DNA from: Labia minor | Taxonomy: Eukaryota > Arthropoda > Insecta > Dermaptera > Spongiphoridae | DNA: 64,000 nucleotides | Assembly (NCBI GenBank): GCA_963082975.1 | Contig: OY720344.1 | Span: 62,896,546 to 62,960,545 of the forward strand | Direction: 5' to 3' | In this document: positions 24,290-35,555 of the stretch, piece after piece | How the letters are laid out: each line of letters opens with the position of its first letter | Numbering within the stretch: position 1 is the first letter of the stretch | Translations under genes and position numbers: made by a program | The notes under the pieces: model-generated | Told to the model about the DNA's origin: nothing | What the model saw: only the letters and a program-made list of their open reading frames with translations | Databases searched by the model: none

Positions 24290-25249
24290 TTCTTTATGGT
24301 TACCCTGAAAAAAATTGATCAGGGTGATGCATCTAAAACGCTAATCGCTTGATTGCATTTTAGTATTTTATTTTTTTTTTTTTTTAATTGTTTCCGTTAA
24401 GGGATTTTTTGGGGACTCTCAGGTGTCCTTTTCCACAGAGGGAAGACAAAAAGCTCTTGTTTTTTTTATTTTATAAGGGAGGAGATGATTCTTTTTTTTC
24501 TTTCTTATTCTTTTCTTTTTTCACTCGGATATATAAGGCAATCAAACGCGTGTTGAAAAGTTAATAACACCTCCGCTCTCTTCTTCGCGCCTTCTCCTTC
24601 CCATCTTTTTTTTAATTTTATTTTTCACTCTAGATGGTCGTTGAGAGCGGGCACCCTCCACCGTCTTTTTCTTTTTGCTTAAAAAATAAGGGTGGGTGTA
24701 AAACAGATGAGGGAAAAAATGAAAGTCGTGTCTCGGATGAGGGGGTTGGTAAAGAAGAGAGGGGAAGGGTATGGATCGATTCTTTTTGCTTCTTAAAAAT
24801 TGATCGATTCAGACCTGTTGTGTTTTTTGTTTATATTTCTTTTTCTCCTTACAGTTGTAGAATTACTATTTTTAATAACTTTGTATCTAAAATCATATGG
24901 AGTCAATAGTAATTAACTCTGTGAGGAGAAGTTTGTGTTTTTTCAGATACATGGCGTCAATACAAATAACCATAGATTGCAACGATATAATTAAACACTC
25001 GTTGGAAAAGTATCACTTTCGAGTATCGCTTTGAATATATCATAAACATCGAAATTTGCTACAGTTTTTCCTTTTTAAAATATAGAAAACCAATGAAAAC
25101 TTATGTTATGTATAAATATTATTACAACAATGGAAATAATGTTCTGAACGGTTGTGGAAAAATTTTTGCTGTATATGATGAGAAAACTTGCACACTTACA
25201 AAACACTTTTGAAACATTTACACAAAGCTGGGTGCAAAATAAAGTCATT
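24290..25249. other. Non-coding DNA with C/T- and T-rich tracts
   Basis: T-rich tracts lie at 24360-24390 and 24490-24530 and C/T-rich DNA at 24565-24660. The open frame at 24634-24909 is not convincing. The segment from 24950 may be the decayed start of the mariner that follows. Confidence 0.45.
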
Positions 25250-25780
25250 TGTGTAAAAGATGATTTTTCATATGCAATGCAGTGTTAAAATGCGTCGAGT
25301 CATATCTGAAACGTGTTATAACTGGTGATGAAAAATGGATCACGAGCTACAATCAGAAGCGATAGAGAGCGAAACCAGGATTGACATCGCTATGGGAAAG
25401 GAATCGTGATATGATTAATTTTCAATTCAACTATTAACAATTCGAGAGATTATGCCAGGCAATTGAAATGACCCGAACTGGATAATAGGGTGGATGTTGT
25501 TTTTTGATGACCTGTCAAAAATGCCTCTCTGGGTTTGTAAGTTTTAATGCATCCACCATATAGTCCAGATGTAACACTTGTCTCATTATCAAATTGTTTC
25601 GATCACTGCATAATTTTCAATCCAGTTAGATTATTAAGGTATCCTGTGATAATAAAATAATAAAATAACTTGACAATAATGGTGCATTTATGATCTAAGC
25701 AAATTAATTAATAAGAAAAGCAGAATTTTACTATGCCTCAAAATCTTCCCCAGCTGATAGTTTAAATTGTTCTTAATAAA
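25250..25780 (+). pseudogene. Decayed mariner transposase, copy 1
   Basis: Pieces of a mariner-family transposase are readable across frameshifts. RVITGDEKWITSYNQKR at 25310-25365 contains the first catalytic aspartate motif (GDEKW). LCQAIEMTRTG follows near 25450-25480, and HPPYSPDV near 25550-25575 is the segment ahead of the third catalytic aspartate. The middle HDNARPH block is destroyed, and stops and frameshifts leave no usable frame. No terminal inverted repeats or TA duplications were identified. Confidence 0.7.
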
Positions 25781-27599
25781 AATAAAATAGATATTATAAT
25801 ATAATTTATAATTGTTAATTTTATTTGTAAGATATAAATACGCAATTAAGAAAAAAATGAATTATGATAAATAATGTCAATGTTCCATATAAATAATTCA
25901 AGAATATATTTTAGTTTTCTTTTGAAGTTTTTAAATATCAAAATATATTTATATTAATATTTCATTTCAAATATTGAAATATTGAAAGGGTATATTTTAA
26001 TTTTTTCTCAATAAATAAGAAAATATAATAAATGTGATAGATTTGACTAGTTTTAAAACAAAAACATTTAAGAATTAAAAGCTCGAGCGAGATTGGCTTA
26101 ATTAAGTATTGTCTGGAAGAGACCATATAATCCATATAATATATAAAAAATAACTAAAATACCAAACAATAGGAATATTCTCCTTGTGGAAAAAGAAAAC
26201 GAAACGACCAAATGTAAAATTGAAATTTATTTTCATTTATTTTAATTCGCATTTTTAAGAAGAATTTAATTCCATTGAGGGTAAGACACCATAAATAAAA
26301 AAAGGCGTCAACCCTTTTTTTCTTGGTGCACACGAACAATTTTTTTAATTGGAAAAAAGAGAAAATCTTAAATTGTCTTTTATGTTTATTTATGAACTTA
26401 CAATCAATTAAATAATTACTCACTAGTACATAAATAAAAAATTGTAATTAAATAAAATGATAACAATATCGCCTTTAAATGAAAATCCGATACAAATGCA
26501 AAATAAAATAATTTATTAACGATTTCTCTCAGTTTATTTTACTTACTTTTCAATATATGACTTTGAAATTAAATACAAATTCACATATCCATTCATAAAT
26601 ACTTTTCAATCTTTCTCTTTCCCTCCCCTTTCATTTTTTTAACATTTCTTATTTAAGAAAAAAATGTCCAGTCAAGGGATTAGAATATTTTTCTAGAAAA
26701 TAATTTAGCGTAAAAATTGAAATAAATAATGAAAAAAAAAGATTATTTTCTTTTGAAATAAGTTAATGACTCTTACTATAACGGGCCACCTGATGTGTCT
26801 TAAATAGCAATGAAAAGAGAAAAATGAAAAATATAATAATAATATTAATAATAATAGAGTATAAAGAAATTAGAAAATATGTATTTTTTTATGAAATTTG
26901 TTAATTCATTAATTAAAATATTAAAATTACTTTCATTTTTGTTATCTAATGATTAAGAGGAAAACAATTTTTTTATAAATTTTTATAAATTATAATATTA
27001 AATATACTAAGGAAGGTTAATAAACTAAAATAAAAAATTAATAGTAAAATTTAAAATATTAAATTGTGCGAAGAGGAGTTTTTTAATAAAAGTTTATGAG
27101 ATAAATATATAAGTATGACAGATTAGCTGGTTATAAATGCAGAAATGTGCAGCCATTAAGTAATTTTTTATTGACTAATTCACTGATTATTCACTTATTC
27201 ACTAATTTTCTGTTTTTTCGGTTCGGTATAGATATATGAAAATTATTTAATTAATTAATTTTTATATATTTTATAATTTTGATATATCCAAACTGAACTA
27301 TAAATACCCCCCCCCCAGAAAAGCAATGGAGCCCTCTACTAGCCAAATGAATAAAACATGATAACTAAATAGAATATCAATTGATTTTATCTCGTTTCAA
27401 AGAGCATTATTTAAGTGATTTGTTTGTTGATTAGCAAAGTCTTTGTATTCAATAGAAAGTGCTTTTTCTACTCTGCAAAACTGTGTTATTTATTTTTTTT
27501 ATATTTTTTTATTTTTTCCTATTTTCCAACCTTAAAAATAGAATATTCACGAGGTAAAATCAGCATTTTCGACACCTACATTTCATTACTCGTCATTGC
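25781..27599. other. AT-rich non-coding DNA
   Basis: The stretch includes a run of ten C at 27307-27316. The frames at 26154-26423 and 27415-27660 are low-complexity; the end of the latter runs into mariner copy 2. Confidence 0.5.
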
Positions 27600-28601
27600 A
27601 ATAAAAAAGCAGTTTAAGCCGCTCTTAACATATGTAATTTGTGTGGAGAAGGTGTTGTAAGAGAACGCGCAGCTCAAAAATGGTTTGCCAAGTTCAAAAA
27701 CTGCGATTTTAACCTCGAAACGGATGACTTACAGAATTCGATGAAGAGCATCTCATGGTGTTTTTGAAAGAAAAAAGTCGTGAATTGGTCGAAAAAAAAG
27801 AAGTGCGATCATTAGACGATCCTAAATTATCTTTTTTCAGTGGGATTTAGCGAAAAACTAGGAACTTGGGTATCTCTCGAGCTTAACGAAATCAACAAAG
27901 AAATCGCATCAAATCGCTGAGCAACACGCGATCATAAACAGCGCTTTTTGTACAGAATTTTTAGGAATGATAAGAATTGATGTCTGTACGTAAAGAAAGA
28001 AGAAGTGAGTGCCTTCAGGAGACACGCCGATACCGAGAGTCAAGCACTCTCCACCCGAAAAAGACCATAATCTGCGTTTGGTGGGACTAGAAAGGTATAA
28101 TTAGACTGGGAAATGCTTGGAAAGAACGCCACGGTCAACAAGAAGCTCTACATCATCCAACTATGCCGAGTAAATGAATCTATGCGATCGAAAAGACCCG
28201 ATCGACAAGGCCAAGTCATCTTGTTACATGACAACGCCAGACCCCATGTTGCACAAGTCTTGATGACCAAAACCGCACTTCAAAAGCTCGAACGGGAGGT
28301 TCTTTAGCATCCACCATGCTCTTCGGATCTTGTGCCAACTGATTATCACCTTTCCCGCCTCATGTCTAATCAAATGAGAGGTGTTACCTTCGACGGCGAA
28401 GAGGACCTCAAAAACTGGCTTACCAACTTCTTCGACACCTGGCCAGGTGATTTTTGGAGGAAGCATCAACAAATTGGTCGAGAGGTGGGAGGAGGTAGTA
28501 AACAGTTACATCAAATACATAATTGATTAATTTATTGTTAAAATTATTGTTCTTTGTTTAAATAAAGCACTTTAAAAAAAACGCACGAACCTATTCCCCA
28601 A
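27600..28601 (+). pseudogene. Decayed mariner transposase, copy 2, with right end
   Basis: A mariner-family transposase can be followed along the plus strand. The N-terminal helix-turn-helix region reads EGVVRERAAQKWFAKFKN (about 27640-27700). The first catalytic segment is damaged (NDKN in place of GDEKW, about 27970). A well-kept C-terminal half follows: WEMLGKNATVNKKLY, RPDRQGQVILLHDNARPHVA (28195-28255) with the second aspartate, SDLVPTDYHLSRLMSNQMRG with the third, and DLKNWLTNFFDTWPGDFWRK. A stop and frame change at 28304-28307 and several others inactivate it. The right terminus is 'cgcacgaacctattccccaa' (28582-28601), a typical mariner inverted repeat; no left repeat was found. Confidence 0.85.
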
Positions 28602-28836
28602 CCCAATATATATATATCAGTTTTATACAATTTTTAATCATGTGAAAAACTATCAAACATATATCTTTATTTTTACGATCACTTTAGAGGAAAAAAAATC
28701 AAAACGTGGTAGTTAATAACCCTCTTCCTGTTGAGCTACATTCTTCAAAAGTTGATAGAAAACTACTAATTTTGAATAATACCCGTATACCAAATTTCAT
28801 GATTCTAGCTCAAACCGTTTATGCGTAATCTTGTCT

Positions 28837-28877
<41 letters not shown>

Positions 28878-28975
28878 CACTTAGTGAAAATGACTCAGGG
28901 ACCTTCAAAACGTATAAAAACATCAAAAATTTTCGTGATCGCAATACTATCTCTGGCGAAATCTTAGTAAAAAGT
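28602..28975 (-). repeat. Interspersed repeat family R, copy C (partial)
   Basis: This copy begins directly at the mariner right end with 'atatatcagttttatacaatttttaatc' and is collinear with copy B to 'atactatctctggcga'. The tRNA-like half is missing. An (AC)n-(TA)n tract lies at 28837-28876. Confidence 0.75.
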
Positions 28976-29163
28976 TACCAATTTAAAATTAATTTAATAT
29001 TATTAGATCTTATTTATATTAAATGTGTTAGCTTTAGTTGAAATAAATTTTTTTTAAAATAAGAAAGGTTTTCAAAAACGATTTTTTTTAACATTTAATT
29101 TTATGAAATGGTTAAAATTAATTAAGGAATTTTTACAAAAATATTTTTGTTTTATTCTTTACT
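28976..29163. other. AT-rich non-coding DNA
   Basis: No feature is visible. Confidence 0.4.
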
Positions 29164-29178
29164 CTTGGAGTCTTAATT
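29164..29178. repeat. 15-bp target duplication, left
   Basis: CTTGGAGTCTTAATT is repeated exactly at 29919-29933, flanking the GC-rich retroelement. Duplications of this length are typical of LINE-driven insertion. Confidence 0.85.
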
Positions 29179-29918
29179 CTTCTCTTCTTCTTCTTCTTAG
29201 CCTTATTTCCCACGGGGTGTGGGGTCGGCTCTCGTTAATTGGCGCCAACCAAATCTGTTGTTGGCGTCGTCTGTAGAGAGACCAGATGCCATTAGATCTC
29301 TCGTTATACGGCAGGACCAGCTGGTTTTAGGCCTCCCACGCGGTCTTTGGCCCACAACCACAAGGTTCGTTGCTAAACGAATCCTTGTGGTACTCAACCT
29401 TCGATGACGGTGATGATGGTGTCAAGACGACTTTTTGATGTAGCTGTGGACGATTTGAGTGAGGTTGATGGCAATGATGCTGATGCTGACCGATGTGACG
29501 ATGTTCGTGTCGATGTTGATATTGATGTGGATGTGGATGTTGGACTATCTTCTTTAGCCAACCTCGTCCATAGGTGGGTAACCCTAACCCATTTCTCGCA
29601 TCGCCCGGGTGCTGGCAATGCGCGTTGCTTGCAGGGGACGCCCTAGCCGTCAACCGTATAACATTTCTCCATTAATTGTTGATGCGACGCGAAGATGATC
29701 CAGCCGGCCTGTCGCTACAGCCTGACGTGTGGATTGGAAAGAAGGAAGAGGAAATAAAGGGGATTGGGGCTGGATGGATGATTTGGGTAGGGCATGCACT
29801 CCCTCGGTCGAGGAATGAGAGAAAATGCATGTGCTCGCGTAGGGCAGTGGGCGCCACTCTCTGAGGTAGATCTGTCTCTCACCGGGATCGTGAGAAGGTA
29901 TCTACCCGCTACCCGCTA
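29179..29918 (-). mobile_element. Short GC-rich LINE derivative with target duplications
   Basis: This 740-bp block is strikingly GC-rich against AT-rich flanks and lies between exact 15-bp repeats. On the minus strand it ends in an (AAG)n-type tail (29179-29200). Before the tail is a frame, roughly 29203-29397, whose peptide GQRPRGRPKTSW is followed by LMASGLSTDDANNRFGWRQL and ADPTPRGK. This is the usual C-terminal end of a LINE reverse-transcriptase protein. The 5' part (29660-29918) is non-coding or 5' UTR-like, and the middle has a CAT/CAC-rich low-complexity stretch (29440-29550). The RT and endonuclease domains are absent. I read it as an internally deleted or SINE-like copy mobilised by a full-length LINE. 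Confidence 0.75.
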
Positions 29919-29933
29919 CTTGGAGTCTTAATT

Positions 29934-29998
29934 ATTAGTTTTAAATATACACAACTATATATTTTAAAATATCTAATTAAATATGAACTCCTCATTAA

Positions 29999-30032
<34 letters not shown>

Positions 30033-30999
30033 CGGAGAATATTTTGAATAAAGAGCAAATGAGAGGGTAGAATTGGTATTCGAATAAATTATTAGATACA
30101 TCCACAGAGATCTCACTCTCTTGTTAATCTACTTTTTTAACAATTATATAGTTAGAATCTCTAATTCGTTTATGTCAAAAGATCAATAGGCTACCAGATG
30201 TGATTGGCTTCTGTTGTTGAATCTTCTTCTGCCTAGGTTGCTCCTGCTGATGATGATGATTATCATCATCATTACGATCAGATCAGGTGGTTTATTATGT
30301 TTGGCTTAACTCGATTAATTTCTTTCAAGGCCAGATTGTAAAATAATTTCTTTTGAATTCTTAGAATGAAATAACAGAAAAGAGAGAGAAAAAAATTATA
30401 TATATAGAGAGAGAGAGAAATAGAGATAGAGAAGTGAAAAAAAGATAATATTTAGATGATGAGGGATGGAGAAAGAAAAGAGAAGAGAAGAGAGTCAACG
30501 CGTATGAATGCAACGTAATCATAATTAATTACATTGAGAGATATATTTTAATTTAAGCCTATTTGAAATGATGATGGATGTTTAGTGTTTATTTAAACAA
30601 AGAAAATCATAATCACGAGAGTTCAATAAACTAAAAATTTTGAAAAAAATAATATTTAATTATGTCATTATTTATTATATGAATAAATTTTATTATTTTT
30701 GTTATATTATTGATTATTCGGTTATACAGCTGCATTCATATGTGCTTATTTTTTATTTTAAATTTACACATATTAAAGGGAATTAATCTGGTATTGCCTG
30801 TTATTTTGTAATAAACGTTTATTAAATTTGATTGTCGGAAATTATCAAAAAAAAATTTATAAATTATTGAAGTGTGGTCAATAGGGGATGAAAGTGAGTC
30901 TTTATAAAATTTATAGACCCAAAAAAGATGAAATCACAAAAGAGATGACATTACATAAAATTGCATTATCTCTATGCATTCTTATAGAGAGATAGTGCC
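29934..30999. other. AT-rich non-coding DNA
   Basis: The stretch contains a (TA)n tract at 30003-30030, a GAT/ATC palindromic microsatellite at 30246-30275 and GA-rich repeats at 30375-30490. The microsatellite is preceded by a pyrimidine tract and CTAG, but I do not call an exon. Confidence 0.45.
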
Positions 31000-31112
31000 T
31001 TAAAATGAGATATTTACGATTCACATGATGTGTTTTCAAAATATGGTCCTCCGGCCCGGAAGACATTTTGAAAATTTCATTTTGGTCCGCACTTAAAAGT
31101 ATTTGCCCACCC
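31000..31112. repeat. Possible solo end of a hAT element
   Basis: Phrases such as 'aaatatggtcctccggcccgg' and the right-hand 'tttgcccacccctg' resemble hAT termini whose first bases are CAGGGGTGGGCAAA when reversed. No opposite end or duplication was found. Confidence 0.35.
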
Positions 31113-31370
31113 CTGAACTAATGATAAGTACTAAGCCCGTGTAAACTAGGCTTAAGGAAACTTATTACTGAAGATAAGATTTAGATCTAGATAGTATTTC
31201 CTAATTATTTTTATAATATATATATATAATTTTATCTACATTTTACATGAGCTCAAGATTTTTGTTCTTTATTTCCTACATAACAACACTCTTCCTACTC
31301 TTTAAAATACCTACACAATGTATTTTAATAAATAACTTAAAATATTAAGTTTTGTATGACTTCTATGCAT
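31113..31370. other. AT-rich non-coding DNA
   Basis: No feature is seen. Confidence 0.4.
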
Positions 31371-31500
31371 CTCCAGATATAGTTAGAATAATAAAATCGA
31401 GAAGGCTGCGATGGGCAGGGCACGTGGCTAGTATAGGAGAAGAAAGACCGATTGGGAAACGTCCGCTTGGAAGACCAAAGACGCGGTAGGTGGACAGTGA
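31371..31500 (+). pseudogene. LINE family L1, 3' fragment
   Basis: A frame of about 40 codons contains RRLRWAGHVASIGEERP and GKRPLGRPKTR, matching the 3' part of the L1 copy at 6200-8196 (opposite strand). It is truncated on both sides and has no tail. Confidence 0.75.
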
Positions 31501-32021
31501 TTTTTCAACTGAAAAATAAACAAATTTAATTTAGTAATTATCCATGGTATAATATTAATCAATAAATTTAAATATTAAAAATATTACAATTTTTTTAGGA
31601 ATTTTTCATAATTCGCTAATTATATGTCACTCTGAGGACCCTAGTGAGGATAGTAGTTGTTGTTTTAGATATACAGTCGAAAATTGTATCACCTACAAAT
31701 ATTACAAAATACTACAAGATTTGTATTTTTTTGTTAAGAAATAAATTATTTTTATTATCACAAAAAAATTATATATATATAAATTAAAAATTAAAAATGA
31801 CAGATATAATAATTAAAAAATAATTTAAAAAAGGACCGACACATCCTGTTAATTAATTTTCCTCTTCCCATCCCTTCCATTCACACATCCCGTTTTTTTA
31901 TAGACTTTTTTTAATATTATTATTCTATATCGTAGAAGGATAATTATAGATTTGTTATATATAGTTTGATATGTGAAAAGAGAAAGAGAGAGAGGGAGAG
32001 AGAGAATAAAAAAAATATAAC
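31501..32021. other. AT-rich non-coding DNA
   Basis: GA repeats lie at 31980-32005. No gene is recognised. Confidence 0.45.
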
Positions 32022-32165
32022 CTGCTAGATGATGAGTGAGTGGGTGGGGGGGGGGGGGTTGCTGTTGAATCTGTCCTGTTCTCTCATCTGTTATGTCGAT
32101 GATAGAGACGTTCACTTGGGAAGGCGTAACACCAGCAGCAGCCGGCTCCATTAATATCAAAAAGT
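32022..32165 (-). CDS. Candidate exon, product unknown
   Basis: A minus-strand frame with ATG at 32151-32149 reads MEPAAAGVTPSQVNVSIIDI, then TDERTGQIQQQPPPP, then HPLTHHLA. It ends at GCAG followed by GTTATA (donor at 32021). A possible acceptor, CCAATAG, lies just upstream (AG at 32167-32166). The proline run is a homopolymer of 13 C and would be a slippage hot spot. The plus strand is also open over part of this interval (MSMIETFTWEGVTPAAAG), so the strand is uncertain. The peptide suggests a disordered region of a regulatory protein, but I do not recognise it. Confidence 0.3.
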
Positions 32166-33227
32166 CTATTGGAGTTGTAGGTGTGTGTATGTGTGTGTAT
32201 GTGTGCCTGGGTGTGTGTATCTTTTAGGATGTGGATGAACGTTGGCTTGGCAAAGCAGAACCAATCGGCTATGCAACCCTCTCTCCTCTTTTTATTTGAG
32301 CACCTTTCGTAAATTTCCCCCCCCCCCCCCCACGCACCTTGTTCCGTTTCTATTCTTTTCAACAAAGATTGGAGGCCCATTCGATGTGTGAACCGTCAAG
32401 GAATTCGAATCAATTATTATATATTATCAAGTTTAAGCTTCTGAAACATTTTATGAGTTGTTCATTTTTTTTTGTCTATCTTCTCTTTTGTATATAATGG
32501 CTATGTATATAGATAGATAGATCTAAGTGAAGAATTTTTAAATATAAAAACGCGAATATATCAACACATTTTTTTTTGTATTAAGAATGTAAAATTAAAA
32601 ATGTAAAATCGTCCCTAATTACGTAATGTTGATAAATGCATTTAAGGGATTTTTGGTAAATTTAACAAAGTTCACCTTTCCATCTACTACAATTTAATTT
32701 AATTAACCAAAAAAATAAAACAAAAATCCATCAACAACAATCCAAACAATAAAATTTTGGAATATATAAATAAATTACAATATAAAATAATTCAATTGCA
32801 CAAGAACAATGGATTTTATAGTTTAAATTTGATTCCAAATTTACTTTCATTTTTGACAATGGTGGTGTATTTCAATCAAGACAAGAAACAATACAAAATA
32901 TAAACAATTAAAATAAATCTACTATAATATACATTTATCTACTATTAAATTATATATAAGAATTTTTTATTTTATTTCATTTTCTTATTGTTTTTCTATC
33001 TTAAATTAAAATAATTTAACACTTAAACATTTTATTTGAATATTTTACTTGAGAGAGTATATATATTACTATAGGACATTGTGAATATTTCTCCAAGCTT
33101 CTCAATTCCGAGGAATCTTCATCCGATTTCTATTTTCTCAAGTCTATCTCAACAATATATATCTATTTGTCAATTAATTTTCCATTTCCATACTCATTTA
33201 ACTAACATATCTTATCTTGATATATAA
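32166..33227. other. Non-coding DNA with homopolymers
   Basis: The stretch holds (GT)n at 32180-32218 and a run of 15 C at 32317-32331. Beyond about 32400 it is AT-rich with nothing recognised. Confidence 0.5.
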
Positions 33228-33300
33228 TATTTTGGGAGATGCATAGAGATCATGCAATTCCTTGCTATGAGATTTCTGTCATTCCCTTGTGTTATATGTT
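33228..33300 (-). pseudogene. LINE family L1, short fragment
   Basis: The block 'gatcatgcaattccttgcta' and its flanks align with 6485-6545 and 43962-44025, the part of L1 that encodes the end of ORF2. It is too short to read a frame. Confidence 0.6.
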
Positions 33301-34720
33301 CTAAAGTTATTATATATCTAGTTTTTTTAATTTACAATTTTCCAAAAGAATACTATATTAAGAAATAATAATTATTATGCGTAATATTAGTATATTATTA
33401 TAGAATAAAAATGGAAGTTAACTAAGAGTTGATTACATACAAAGGATTTTTTGGAATCGTGATATTATTATTAAATATTTTTTCTGAGAGTGCAAAAAAT
33501 AGAAGATTGTTCAATTTTCATTTCATCGTGGTTAAGTCCTTTAATACTAAAGAGTAATTCAAAATCTTATACATATACTAGTAGTATAATATTATGTTTA
33601 AAACTGAATTTGCCTCTAATTTTCAGAATAAAAAATAAACAAATTGACAAAATTAAATCAGACTTTAATCACTCATAACTACACCAAATCTTTCAGTTAA
33701 GATAATAAATCTGAAAATGTAGAAAATATTATTAGAATAGAAACTGGAGGAAATAAAATAGATTATGTATATTCTTTGTTTTTAATGAATAATCTATACA
33801 AATTTGTATGTTTGTTAATCATAATTGTCATTATTAATAAATATTTTAGTATTTAATTAAAGTAATAAAACAGAATTAGTTTTTCAAATTGTTTTTATAC
33901 TGTAAGTAATTAATATAATCGCTATCTATCATGTAAAAAATATATGTTAATCATCTCCATTTACTAAATAGGATAAATAAGGAATCCCTATATAAATAAT
34001 CATAAATCAAATTGAATTTAATAAAATAGACACAAGTAGTATATTATTTGGAATTTTAAATATTTGATTTATTATTTTTACAAAAAAATAAATAAATAAA
34101 AATAAACATTTTATATTTTAAAATAAAAATTTAGTTTCAATTTAAAAATAGTTTCTAAAATAATATTTAAATTCAAAATTAAAGAAATTATATATACATT
34201 AAGGTATTATGTAATATTAATATATTACACATTTTAATTTATAATTTCTTATTTTAGAAAACAAATAAATAAAAATAAAATAAAACAATATAAAATATAA
34301 AAATCTTGACTTAAGACAATTTTTTGGCTTAAGAAAATATACTAAATTTCTTATGAGTTATTTGGCATATAATTTAACTAACATCTTGCCATGTTGTTGT
34401 TTTGATTTAAGAAATGAATATAACCAGATATATTTCATAAATTAAATTGAATCGTCTTTGACTCACAATATTATATTTATTCTACTTAAGCAAAGTTATC
34501 CACTTTTGGTGTTGTCTGTAAAAAAACTAATAAATAAATAAAAAAATCCATTGTAAAAGTTCCAAGGCGATCTCATCATCATCATCATCATTATCATCAT
34601 CTTAAAATGTATAAGAGGAGTGTGTGTGTGTGTGTGTGTAAAAGAGGGAGGGGTAGTTAGTTAAATTTGTTAGCTAGTGCGTAGCACAGCAGCCGTAGCA
34701 ACAGCACCAATGGCCATTAG
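33301..34720. other. AT-rich non-coding DNA
   Basis: A TCA microsatellite lies at 34572-34600 and (GT)n at 34618-34638. No gene is visible before the island at 34680. Confidence 0.5.
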
Positions 34721-34888
34721 AATCTCTCCTCGTCTTCTTCATCTTTTGGATGCCCGTCACCTGGTCAATTTGTCTCAATTAATCCCACTCCCTCTTCGTC
34801 TCTACAGCAGCAGCATCACGATTCATCTGGCACACTCAGTGGTGTGTTCCCACACACCATGGGACTCCACTCATTAAACACTTTTTAA
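34721..34888 (+). CDS. Candidate 3'-terminal exon, product unknown
   Basis: After a possible acceptor CCATTAG (ending 34720), a plus-strand frame runs 55 codons to TAA at 34886-34888. It reads NLSSSSSSFGCPSPGQFVSI, NPTPSSSLQQQHHDSSG, then TLSGVFPHTMGLHSLNTF. The serine-, glutamine-, histidine- and proline-rich composition is like the C-terminal tail of a transcription factor. Codons are not repetitive apart from two short runs, and GC content drops sharply after the stop. A second frame over the same bases (34677-34877, from ATG) is also open. I do not recognise the protein, and nothing proves that it is transcribed. Confidence 0.3.
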   Translation, partial: NLSSSSSSFGCPSPGQFVSINPTPSSSLQQQHHDSSGTLSGVFPHTMGLHSLNTF

Positions 34889-35275
34889 ATATTGCTTTTT
34901 GTTATCGTTTCATTGTGTGAGTGTAAATGAAAGAAAGAGAAAGAGATGCAGATGCATTAGTGGAGCAATCATAGAAATATATATATATATATATATATAT
35001 GGTGTGGGAAAGCAGATTTACTCGAGTAAAAAAAACAATAATAAAATAAAAAGGGCAAGAAGGATGATGAGCAAATTTAGAGTGTATTCTGATTTTGAGC
35101 TATTATTTAAACATCAATAAATCAATCAAAAAACAACAACTTGCGATTTTCTAATAATAGCCAAGGTCGTTTGGAAGATGAAATTTTGTAAATATATAAA
35201 ATAATAATTAATGATTTAAATTAATTTAATTAAAATGATAACTTTTAGAATAAATTATTTAATTCAAACGAGAAC
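34889..35275. other. AT-rich non-coding DNA
   Basis: A (TA)n tract lies at 34978-35000. No gene is seen. Confidence 0.45.
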
Positions 35276-35312
35276 AGGTCAATAAGTCCGTGACTTTTTG
35301 AATGAAACTCAG
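35276..35312 (+). repeat. Solo mariner terminal repeat
   Basis: The block CAGGTCAATAAGTCCGTGAC and the following 'tttttgaat' match the left end of the mariner derivative at 47177. No transposase follows. Confidence 0.65.
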
Positions 35313-35404
35313 GTTTTTGATTAAAAAAATTAAATTAGGTCTTATTAATATATATTAACTATTTTTCAATATTATGTATTATATAATTAGTGTAATTGTT
35401 ATAA
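35313..35404. other. AT-rich non-coding DNA
   Basis: No feature is visible. Confidence 0.4.
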
Positions 35405-35555
35405 AATAAAATCTCCGAGGTCACCTATGACTATGGGATGAACCTGAATATTTCATTGTCACCGGAGTTACATAGGTATACAAAATTTCAGCTCATTCGA
35501 ACATTGAGAAGTGGGTCAAATTCACCTTGGAAGATTTGACAACAGGACAGGCAAA
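35405..35555. repeat. Unclassified interspersed repeat fragment
   Basis: The phrase 'aaaatttcagctcattcgaa' followed by 'agtgggtcaaattcaccttg' and 'gatttgacaacaggacaggca' is of a type I associate with arthropod transposon termini. Only this one copy is in the window, so the call rests on resemblance. Confidence 0.35.

Noticed and set aside
24634-24909. 91-codon open frame, plus strand
   Set aside because: It crosses T-rich and G-rich tracts, shows no domain, and lacks splice or start context.
30231-30291. Mini-exon after a pyrimidine tract ending CTAG (frame VAPADDDDYHHHYDQ)
   Set aside because: The peptide is just a GAT/ATC palindromic repeat; the splice-like edges are not enough.
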